Of a DNA stretch of 64,000 nt, positions 53,945-64,000 are shown piece after piece. The translations under genes and the position numbers were made by a program. Where the stretch lies: assembly GCA_038502055.1 (NCBI GenBank), contig JAXRKN010000044.1, positions 11,615,501-11,679,500 of the forward strand. Reading direction: 5' to 3'. The notes beneath the pieces were generated by a model. The model was not told the DNA's origin. It did no database searches and worked only from the letters and a program-made list of their open reading frames with translations. Every line of letters begins with the position of its first letter. Position 1 is the stretch's first letter. Source of the stretch: Tanytarsus gracilentus. Taxonomy: Eukaryota; Arthropoda; Insecta; Diptera; Chironomidae.

Positions 53945-56900
53945 CCTGGTGCATGTGTCAACGACTGCAGTGAAAATACTAATTAGGTGTTTTCCCTTCC
54001 TCTCGCTCTTTAATTTCTCCTTGTATCTCACAATTTAAGTCGTAAAATTATCAATTGTGCATAAAAAAAATTTTGATACGAAATTTAAATGATTAGGAAA
54101 AATATGAAATATCGTTTTAGATAATTCATAATTTTTTAAACCCTAAAAATTAAGAAAAATGCACCGAAAAATTGAAATTTGTTTTAAAATCAGTAAATAT
54201 TTAACGGCATTTAGAAATTTAAATTGTTATGAAAATTTTTATGTTAAAAATTCTTTAACAAAATAATTTAAAAAAAAGTTTAAAAATTGCAATCCTTTAA
54301 TGTGAATTCAATATTATGCAAGATGCAAATTTAGCTCCTACACTTAAACCAAAAAGAAGTAATGAAAATGTTTTGTACACACAAACAAAGGCGTCTAGCT
54401 TGTCGACACATTTTCACACCAAAAAAAATAACTTTTCATCTCATCAACACAAGTGCTCGAAAGTGAGTGAATCATTAGTCGAACTTGCATATATCGATCG
54501 CATTACAGAAAAATGTCTGACCGAATTTAAATTACTTTTAAGTAATATTCAAGAGCTAAAAACACTTCCTGATTTTTCCCTTTATTTGTGAGAAGTTCTA
54601 AAAAACTTTAAATGCATTTTAAATAATATTTTTGAGGAAGCTAGCTGAGCTGTCAAGAGAGAAATGCCTCACATCGACGTCAATTTTTGTTTAGAGGAAT
54701 TTTTGAGAATTTCCTTGAAAGCACTCACATTAATCACGAAATGAAATAGTTTGGAATTTAATTTATTTAGAAAAGTTGATGTGTGGTCAATATTGCGACA
54801 CAAAGAGACGCGTGCAAAGCGTCGCCAGAGAAATAAAAAAGTTTTTCTTGTTTTCCTCTGATGGAGAAATCACCACTGAAATTCTATCACTCTCGTGGGA
54901 ATTTTATTTAACAGCTTTTGGCGCCGCGACGCGTGACATTTTTTTTGAAAACTCGATGATGAATTTTAATTAATTGTAGCGATTTTCTCTCAAAATCCAC
55001 CGACATTTGTGAGTGACGAGATGAAAGTTTTTTTTTATAAAATTCAAAAGAATATTTGATTTCTCAAATATGGCTGTGAGTAGGAGTTAATAAACTAGGA
55101 AGAAAATATATTAATTATGTAGACTAAAATGAAATTAATTATAATGAAAAAAATATGTATGGAGAGGGCATAAAAAATCGTCAAAATTAAGCTAATCTTA
55201 TTTGTAAATTTTATGAGTTTTATTTATTGCTCCCATGACTAGAGAAAGTTCAATAGCAAAAATTTGAGGAAAATATTTTCCTTGAATTTAGTCATAATTT
55301 TTTTTTCGATAATGATTTCATGAGAATTTAAAAAAATTCCAATCTATAAAATTTACATGGCGATTTTCATGCTTTCCTCAAAAAAAAAACATTTACAATT
55401 TCACCTTAAAGGTCAAACTTCAATTGTTTTAATTTCACTACAAAAATTAACTGATTGCAAAATCAAAAACACACTTTTATGTCATGTCAATGTTCGATGT
55501 TATTAAAATTAGTATTCTTACAATTGAGAAAAACAATAATTATTGAAATTTTAGAAAAAATAAAATCTGAAAAAATCTGAAAAAAAATTGTGGCTTTTTT
55601 ATTTTACAGGATATTAAGCTAAGACCTTAGCGAAATACGTCCGCACATTACCCAGTTCATAAATATCTCATATTTCCATAAATAATCTTTATCGACATCG
55701 TTGCTCAATGCTCTGCGATTTGCTCAATCAATTTTGTTATACATAAATTCCATTAGAGACTATTGAGTTTCTTCAATTTCCTTTTTATCGCTTCTTTCTT
55801 CGTCCTTGAACTTGAGCTTGTACTCTTGGTGTTGAGTTCATTTCAAATAGCAATGATTCGAAATTTAATTGCATTATAACGGACGGAACACAAAAATGGT
55901 CAGCACTTTTTATTAAAAGAACACTCTTGAACAATTTTTTCATACTTAACCTCAGTACAATGAGTCTAAAGTGGACCCTTTATGAATGAAAAATGCTTTT
56001 TGTCATCACTTTTCTGTTGAGTGAGAAAAAAGTTAAAAATAAAACATCTTGTCGATTTATTCTTAGCGTCAATCACTTTGGAAAGGAACATCAAGTGGGC
56101 GAAAACGAAAAAATAATGTGAGGATGCAAAAAAGAAGGACTCAATATTTTTTTGAGAGCTTTTGTCTGACAATTGCGAAGATAATTTGATTCGTGGAGAA
56201 AAAAATTCAATTTTCTTAATTCACTATCTATTTTCGGAAGAAATTCTTTGTTCCATCTTCAACTAATTATTTTCATATAATTTAAGTTTACTCTCGAGTG
56301 TGCGAGATCAATAAATTCTTCATCGCCTGTAAAAAAATTATCACATAGTTTATACAAAGAAAAGCAACAGCGCAGAAAATTTGATCCGTTTTATAGTTCA
56401 TACAGGAAAAATTACGCAGCTATTGCTGGAGTTTTAATGCGTTTTAGAAATTTTTTATTGGCATTTTGATTTCTAATGTGTAACCTTTAAAGTGAAATCA
56501 AATATAATTAATGAATAATTCGTAAATAAAAATTTCCAAGGGTTGGAAGGTTTTGTAAATTCATTAATTTTTTTTGTATAAAAATTTATAATAAATTTTT
56601 AAAATCGAATTAAACTTATAAAAAATTGAGTAAATTAAAAATTAAACTCCAAAAATATTTTTTAACATAAAATTTTTAATATCTAAACATGCACATTTTA
56701 TTTCTGTGAAAGGTTAAAATTACATTAAATTATACTCAAACGTTTTATTTTTAATTTACTGCTTTAAACATCCAAAATTCTTAACATTGAGGTGATTTAC
56801 CTTCGAATTTTAATAAACACCTCCTGAAATTTTACAACACGAGAGCACGAGCTTGTTTCATCAACTTACAAGGTTAATATTTTTGCAAATATTCGTTAAT

Positions 56901-56953
56901 CTTTGAAGTTGAGCCTTGACACCAGGTGCTCTACTGTGGTCACTGTTTTATGT

Positions 56954-56955
<2 letters not shown>
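53945..56955. other. 3' flank of the Ras-like gene and spacer
   Basis: AT-rich. One ATG-started frame (54316-54591, 91 aa, Ser/Lys-rich, no domain) is within the likely 3' UTR and not convincing. Nothing else is recognised. Confidence 0.45.

Positions 56956-56956
<1 letters not shown>

Positions 56957-56991
<35 letters not shown>
56957..56991 (+). repeat. GA dinucleotide microsatellite
   Basis: About seventeen uninterrupted GA units, the longest dinucleotide run in the window. Confidence 0.95.
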
Positions 56992-56993
<2 letters not shown>

Positions 56994-59900
56994 ACCATCG
57001 CAAATTTATCGAATTGTTTCACTCACATTTTTGCCCTAATTAAATTTAGCAAAAATAATCAATTGTTATTGAATTCAACTAAATAGAAAAAAAATTAGAT
57101 TTGTGTCAAAATTTTTGCATGTAAACTCACAAGAAAATAAAACCTCCAAACCCATTTTTCTCACTGACCTCATAAACCCTCAACCTATTCACACAAAAAT
57201 CTCAAATTCCAATGCCTTCGAAGAAGAAAAAAAGTGGCATGTAAATAGTTTACCATTTTTCACACATCATTCTAGTCATCATTTCCATTTTATTCGCAGC
57301 GCGAGAGGAAAGAAAAAATCTTTTGCATGTTCATAATCTCCGACGCATCTGTGCGAATGTTTTCTTCCTCTATTTGTTGCCACGGCTATTGATACTCACA
57401 TGAAAAAAATAACAAAAATATTTTCTAGTGATGAATCAGAAGTGAAGAGGAAAGAAATATTTTTTTGGGTGAATGATGGTCGTGTATGGATCTAGAGCGT
57501 GAAAAATATTTTATACTATCGACAGAAGAAAAATGACGAGGAATTTTCTGAATGAAGGTTTTTTGGTTTGAATTTTGCGAGTAAATAAAAAATTCAAGGT
57601 GAAAAATCATCGAAGTGCTGCTGACGGAAGGATCTGTTAAAATTGGCGATGATTGAATTAAATTTGTATTTTTTAATTTCAATTTTAAGAGAAGAAAAAG
57701 TTGTGAAATATGGTGTAAAAACGTTCAACGAGACATCCAGACTAGAAAGATTAATTGCTTCTGAAATTATATTGTGAAAAATATCCAGATTGCACTTTCA
57801 AGCTGTGTAATTTGCTTCCTACAAAGTAACTTGAATTGCATTTTACAATAATTTAAAACAACCAAGATAATTACAATGCAACACAATAAATTTAGGGATT
57901 CTCTTTTTTCCGGTAAATTGTTTTTTGGAAAATGAGAAATTATAAATTAAAATTTTTAAAATTTTCAATATTAAAAGTTTTTAAAATTTTTTTATGTGAA
58001 CCCCTAAAAAGTTTAAGTGAATGCAGTAAATGCCATCGTTGATGCAAAAGCTGCAAATTTCATTTAATTTCCCAATTATCATCAACTATTTATGATCATC
58101 AGTTTCTTAACCTTTCTTGATTGACCTTAATGGAGAATAAAAATTAGATTCCAATGATATTTTCTATGAAAATTAATTAAAGGAAAATGCCGTAACAATT
58201 TGCTCTCATTAAAATTTCACAAAACCTATGGAAAATTTCCATCCAAGTTCAATAAACTTTTTCTGAAACTTTTTATTTCTTCGAATGACCTTCTTAGACT
58301 AAATCGAACATCAAAAATTAATTGCCGACTTTTCTAAGAAAGCACGCTCATGTGGAGGTACGCAATAATATACGTGTCAGTCAATTTCACCTCAAAGCGT
58401 GCCTTTGACACATTAAAATTAGTCAAATTTCCACCGAAAGCTATGCGTAATAGATTAGAGAATTTTCATATACCGCAATGACAATAGTTTTTCGATTTAT
58501 GCGTCTAAATGTCACAAGATAATCTTGAAGTTCTGCGGTCGGTGATGAAGTCACCGATAAAGCTAAATTTACCATTAGAGTGCGATGAACTTTTTATTAC
58601 ATTAACGAATGCATGAATTTTAAAATTTTAAGTAAATTTTATTCAGATTTAAATTCAAGAAATTTGACACCTCTCATACTTTTTGGAGGTTTTGTTTGGG
58701 TGTAAAAAAAGTAAGTGGATTCAAGCTTGAATGATAATCTTCAAAAGCAATTTCTTCTGGTTTATTGAACTTTAACCCTTGGAAATACAAATCAAAAAAA
58801 AGTATTCTCACTTCCAACTTTTTTGATATATCTTTCAGGAAATCCTAAAGGAAAGCTTTTAGATATGATAATCATGGGCATTCATCAAACCAATGTTATA
58901 TCGTCGCGCGGTTCATTCACACACGCTCGCGTTCAATATATTTGTGATTGATTCATTCCGTGGGTGTGTAATAATAATTTGATACATGCACATGTGTCCT
59001 TCGAATTGTGTACATTTTGCAAAAACGATAATATTTATTGCGTTTTACATTGTTGAGTTAATTTATGAATTAAGTAAAAATTCATCATAATTTTAAATTT
59101 GTTCTAGTTTACTTTTTTTTCACGCTGCATGTCTCGATCATACGTTTGCGAATTTTTTCGTGCAATTTAACGTTTTTTAAATAAAACTGCGACATTTTTT
59201 CATGGAAATTGTTAAGGATTAAGTTGATGAAATGAGTTAAAAAAATCGCCTCAAACAATTGAGAAAAAAAACTCTTTTGTTTATGTAAAAACTTTTTACC
59301 TCGCGTTGAAAAAAATAATTCAGGAGTCGAGTCATTAAATTTTTATATAATTTTTACATTGCACGAACTAACATTTAGAGTGATGCTTTGAAACGAGTTG
59401 GCGTGGTCGCACATGCGAGCTATTTTTGTTAATCTTTATTTTCATGTATTTGACTGCTGTTAAAAATGTTTCTTATCAATAACTAAAATCTAATTCAATA
59501 AACTGCACTCAAAAGTTCAATAAAGCGAAAAAATCCAATTTTGTTTAGCACAGCAAAAGTCTAAGAAAGTTGAAGATTTCATGAAAGCACTTAATGAGTC
59601 CGGCTGTATTAAGAGTCCAAAAATAACACGCTGATGATCTATTTCTATCTCCCACTTGCGTCCTTCTTTTCCACGTGGTATTTTTTTATGAATGCCAGTG
59701 CAAATTTCGCATCCTGTGCGAGGAAAAAATTCAGCCGTAAAATGTTAGGAAATTACCACAGCACGATAGAAAACGAGGAAATTCTAAGGAGCATCAGAAA
59801 TTGGATGCGATGGGTGGAAAGTTGAGAAAATTTTTTTGTGAACATAAATTTTTTAAATATTCAATCTTAAATTTCTAAATATTTTAAAAGTTGAAGAATT

Positions 59901-61453
59901 ATTTTAAAAAATTATTTTCATCCCTTGACCATTTTTTTGCTTACACATGCAGAACATGTCGTTAACTCATAATGCATAATCACCAACACACTTCTAAGCT
60001 GACGTTTCACGATCGAGGATATTGAGAAAAGTTGTTGAGTGCCATAAAGAAAATTGCTATTGACGCTTATTGTGATTCTTTTAAACTTTGTCGCACATAT
60101 TATCGATTTGATTGCACAACTTATAACATTGACGGCTTTGACATTGAACGACGTCACATTATGCATAAAATTGAAAGGGATAAAGTTCAACGCAATTGCA
60201 TTTATTATGATGCGAGCAAAATTAATTTTTTTTTTATTTTTAATGATGAGTGACACGAGTCAAATAATTTTAAAATATCTAATACAAATCATTCGATGTT
60301 AATTAAATATTGAAATATATTTTTTGATACAAAAAAATTCATGTTTGACTTTGATCTTAAAAATCACTTCCTCAAATTTTCTTAAAGTTCACTCTTACAC
60401 GTGATGTATCATGTTGATATCAAATGTCATTGGCAGCTGCATCGAAATGGATATTTATCCAACCCATCAAGGGAGGTAAACTTACATTTGAAATATTAGA
60501 TCCTTATCATCATTGACACAAATTTCATCTGACTGCCGAGAACATTCAACCGTTCAAAGATCAGAAAATGAGAATGGAAAAGTTCCTTAACCTCCGAACG
60601 AAAGACAAATATTTAATTCGAAAGAGAGAGATGTGATGAGGAAATGAAGAAAATGTAGAAGGAAAAGGATCAGTCATTAGTGTGTCAAGGGAATGTTTTG
60701 TGGATTTTGTTACGTCTTAAGGGTGTTTTTGTTAGATAACGACATGTGCACGGTTGATTGAATTTCTTATGAATTATTCAAGCAACAGAAAAGAGAGAAA
60801 TTGCGACAAAATTTACGAACAATTCCTACCAAAAAAAATCTTGATCAAATTATTCAAATATTATTTAAAGTTAAAAGTTCATCGAACGCACGCAGTTGAT
60901 AATTAAGGAAGCTCCGCATAATTTTTGTGTTCGTAACCATCCGCAAAATTATTAAAATTTGAGTTAATTAATTAGTCGAAACATACGGCGAACACGAGTA
61001 CACATGTTGTGAAATTTTTACTGTCAATATGACGAGCTTTTAATGAAGTTCATCCACAGCACAGGAAGTTTTGCCTTTTTATTTGTTTCAGTGCGTGCTA
61101 AAAAGTGAAAATCTAAATGGTCATGAGTTTTGTTAAAAAAAGGCAGAATTCATTAAACACCCGCCGGGCTTTTAATTGGGACTTTTTACAGGTTAACATT
61201 TTTGTTTTCATTTGTTGAGAATTTGGATTAAATTCGTGCACGTTAACCATAAATTAAATTCAATAGAGCTAAGCTGAAATTTTAAGAGCAATTAAAAGAG
61301 AAATTTGAGATTGTTTTCTTTACGGATCAACCTGAACACTGCAGTCAACGAGTAATTTGAGAATTTTTATTCGCTGAAATTCTAATTGGTAAATTTTATT
61401 TAAACGTTCTAGAAAAAAAATATTAATTTTTATCTGTTAAAGAATAAATCCGC
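56992..61453. other. Non-coding AT-rich spacer
   Basis: I see no gene. Frames are short and mostly lack an ATG; frames on both strands at 59918-60302 overlap each other and look like chance. Confidence 0.45.
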
Positions 61454-61684
61454 ATGGATACTAAAGTGGACGACGATGTTTTCATCTCGAAGGAGGGAAC
61501 GTGCTCCGAGATTAACTCAATTACAGTAACTCAATCACTCAATACCCTGTCTTCATCATGCATTACTTGGTATCACGATAATTTTAAGACTTATAAAACA
61601 TTAATGGAAGTCAAGTTGAAGAGAAATGAAAGTGTTAGCGATGAACTTGTTGTAAAATTAAATGCTTGCCACTTGAATGAATAA
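61454..61684 (+). CDS. Hypothetical 76-aa protein
   Basis: An ATG-started frame ending TAA with balanced amino-acid usage (WYHDNFKTYKTLMEVKLKRN, SDELVVKLNACHLNE), better than background for this region. No signal peptide or known domain. It lies 160 bases before the first exon of the next gene on the same strand and could be its leader exon or an independent small gene. Confidence 0.35.
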   Translation: MDTKVDDDVFISKEGTCSEINSITVTQSLNTLSSSCITWYHDNFKTYKTLMEVKLKRNESVSDELVVKLNACHLNE

Positions 61685-61842
61685 AAAGCTAGTTTTTTTT
61701 GTTTAATTAAAATTTTTACTCAAATTTTAAAACTGAGATTTTTTTGTTTCCATACAACGGCATGCATCCATCAAATTCTCTCTCGAATGCTTGCTCTTTC
61801 TTCAGCCATCATAAAATCTGCTTGAATTTTTTAATAAATTTA

Positions 61843-62433
61843 ATGATGATGTCGTCAACCGAAATTAAAATTGAGGTGAGATAAATAATTTTTAAAAATT
61901 CTTTTGACTTTCACATTCAAATTTTATTAGAAATATATTCATCTTATGAAGAAATTTGATTTGATGAATAGTGGAAAAATTCTCACGAGGCGCGCTTGCA
62001 ACAGTTTGTGCAGAAAGAACAAAGATATCCCACGATTATGTTCTCTGCCACTCGTGGACATTAATCAGGTGGTAAAATATTGTAAGAAGAAAAATAAATT
62101 GAAATTAAACATCAAAATTGTGACTTCACCCGGAGAGGAAGTGATGCGAGGAGAAGAAACATTGGAGGCGAGCCCATTTGAATTAGGTAAGTTTTAATTA
62201 TTTTTATTTACAAAATTTAATTCGTATTTAATTCAGATGGCATGTACATGGCATTAATGGAAGCAGAGAGAGATGAGACATTGCCATCACCAGCAGCGGC
62301 AGCTCTCTGTCCAATCGAGAGTCATCCTGGATGGAGCAACCTCGATGATCTCAACTCGGAAGATGACTCAGATTCTAATGAGAAAATTAATTCTCATCCC
62401 GAATGGAATGTGAAGGAGAAATTAGCTTTGCAG
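61843..62433 (+). CDS. Unrecognised gene, first three exons (3' part not identified)
   Basis: Exons 61843-61875 (ATG start, MMMSSTEIKIE), 61931-62186 and 62237-62433 join through GT-AG introns of 55 and 50 bp with perfect phase, giving 162 residues so far. Exon 2 is basic with several cysteines (RRACNSLCRKNKDIPRLC, VVKYCKKKNKLKLNIKI). Exon 3 is acidic with two related phrases, IESHPGWSNLDDLN and INSHPEWNVKEKLA. The last donor (CAG|GTAAAAATT) could instead be read through to a stop at 62565, adding 44 less convincing residues. I do not recognise the family. A further coding-looking piece at about 62730-62877 is out of phase with this donor, so I did not join it. Confidence 0.6.
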
Positions 62434-64000
62434 GTAAAAATTAACCCACTTCTGATTGACAATTTCTTTTTGTCTGGCGGCAACTTTGATGATAAAAAAT
62501 TTTCCGTAATGTTAATCAAAAAATTTTTCACTTCATGTGGGAATAATTTACAGAATTGTTTTTGAATTGCTAAGAACTTAAATCAGAACCAGCTTCTTTA
62601 GGTTAACTTAATCCATAAGTTACGTCAATCTTTTTTTAAAAGTTAATGCAATAAAAAATTCTGAAAATTATGCATTTGCAAATTTTAAAATCATTTGTTA
62701 ATTAAATTAATTAAAATTAATAAATGCTCACAAAGTTCTAGAACAATATATTTGAAATTTAATCCAAAAAACGTGACGCTAGCGGACGAAAAACTCAGAA
62801 ATTTTGTTGAGTTTGCAAAACATTTCCGTACACAAAAAATAGACAATGCCGTTGTCGGCTACGCGGAATTTATTTAGACACAGACACACTCCATGTACTG
62901 AAAGGCTGCTGTAAGCAATTACTATTAAGCAGCCTTTAGGGAATGAATTTTCATCGAGCAAATAATGATAACAAGATTCACGTGTCAGCAAAAAAGCTTC
63001 ACGTTGCTAAGAGTTTTAAAAAATAGATTTATCTCAAGATAAGTGAAACAATGTTATAAAACTTTATTAAAGCTAAGAAATTCGACGAAATTTAAAAGTT
63101 TGATTAGAAAATTAATTCGACACGTGTCGAGATTGACGACACAGAATTTATTTATATTTCTTTGAAAAATTAATATAAAACTTAAAAAATTTCAAATAAA
63201 TTCAGCCAATGCTCACTCTAAACAGTTGCCTTAACACACTTTCTAAGCGAAGAGATTTATGACACCAAAAGCAAACCGCAAAATCTTTGAAAAATTACTT
63301 TGTGATTGTCTTCTTCTGATTTTTAATTTATTTTTAACACTCGAATTTTTCTGACGAAAATATTTTTAAAAGAAATCTCAAAATTTGCGTGCAATTGTTC
63401 GATTTATTTCTATGTTCGGTTCGATGAACGACATCGAGAAAATTCGAAAATCTTACACAACGGATCCTTTGAAAATGAAAGCATTCCTTTGCGTGTATGT
63501 TGTATAACAAAAAGGAATTCGTCATAAATGAATTATTTAGACGTCAGTTGAGTTTATCAGGGCATGAAACTGTCTTGAATTTTATTTAAGTATTTTTAAC
63601 GGTGTTTCTACTCCTCGATTTGTTTTCAAGTACACCATATGACATTTTTATCGGTACATAATCGTTGAATTATGAGATCAATCTAGAACACTCATGTGAG
63701 GTTTAAGTTGATGTCAAGGTGGATGCTGTCTATCTATATCGAGAGCATTTTAAGCGAGGCGTGAGAAGTATTTCTAGGGTTGGACTCGTGTGAGAAGCGT
63801 TACAAGGACATTTTTGATGTAAACTGAATTCAAAATCATCGAAATACACAAAAAAACTTCAATTACATTTTAAAAATATTTCTCAAGATCACTGTAAACA
63901 CAAACCAGAAGCATACAAATAATATCCATGAAAAAAAAAGAAAATCGAAAAGACAAAAACTGGGTTAAGGAATTATTAACATAATGTTTTATGCGTGTGA
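62434..64000. other. Right flank, probably intron or spacer
   Basis: Contains the weak frame at about 62730-62877 (phrase FNPKNVTLADEKLRNFVEFA) that may be another exon of the preceding gene, and otherwise AT-rich DNA without support for a gene. Confidence 0.35.

Noticed and set aside
54316..54591. 91-codon ATG frame as a gene
   Set aside because: It lies in the probable 3' UTR of the Ras-like gene, Ser/Lys/Leu-rich without features; kept only as a remark.
1..64000. CRISPR arrays, bacterial operons, rRNA genes, complete tRNA genes
   Set aside because: None seen. Gene structure is eukaryotic with GT-AG introns; the tandem repeats have no spacer pattern, and the tRNA-like pieces at 45.3 kb and 48.2 kb lack a full cloverleaf.

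Overview
The window is eukaryotic, AT-rich (long A/T runs in all spacers) and animal. Its genes have short phase-consistent GT-AG introns (often about 50-100 bp), TATA/TCAGTT core promoters and dispersed transposon remnants. Gene identities (Mad, mitochondrial glutamine synthetase, chitin-binding peritrophin-A proteins) point to an insect, most likely a fly. A midge-like nematoceran is my guess, not something the sequence proves.

Layout. At 2.2-3.9 kb (minus) is the seven-exon E3 ligase gene RMND5, with a dispersed repeat just upstream. At 6.8-9.0 kb (plus) are three tandem single-exon genes for secreted, one-domain chitin-binding proteins sharing the same promoter architecture. At 11.4-12.8 kb (plus) is the BMP-pathway R-Smad Mad. 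At 14.3-20 kb is a compact block: AKAP10 (plus), the kinetochore gene Nuf2 (minus, convergent with AKAP10), and the nucleolar RNA-binding gene RBM34 (plus, divergent from Nuf2). At 26.4-27.8 kb (minus) is mitochondrial glutamine synthetase. At 28.4-30.8 kb is a decayed LTR retrotransposon (minus) with a thymine-poor lysine-rich insertion, then an unidentified GC-rich block. From 31 to 45 kb there is almost no coding sequence: two transposon families and a candidate 5' UTR exon.

The most unusual gene is at 45.6-47.6 kb (minus). One open frame carries about eleven C2H2-type zinc fingers followed by an EndoG-like beta-beta-alpha-metal nuclease domain that keeps the G-H and LNQ-W-LE signatures. 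It is in effect a natural zinc-finger/nuclease fusion. Its 5' end is unresolved.

From 49.5 to 53.9 kb (plus) lies a Ras-like GTPase gene of the RERG/RASL11 type with a degenerate switch II motif. Its 2.9 kb first coding intron contains a transposon copy and a nested antisense gene for a small signal-peptide/one-TM protein. The right end (61.4-62.4 kb, plus) holds the first three exons of a gene I do not recognise.

These genes do not form a pathway. They are independent housekeeping, signalling and secreted-protein genes. The repeats are two defined non-autonomous families (three copies of one ending in an ACCCAC/GTGGGT motif, two copies of a 25-bp-TIR/TA-target element), an LTR element, a hairpin with a tRNA-like T arm, and minisatellites.
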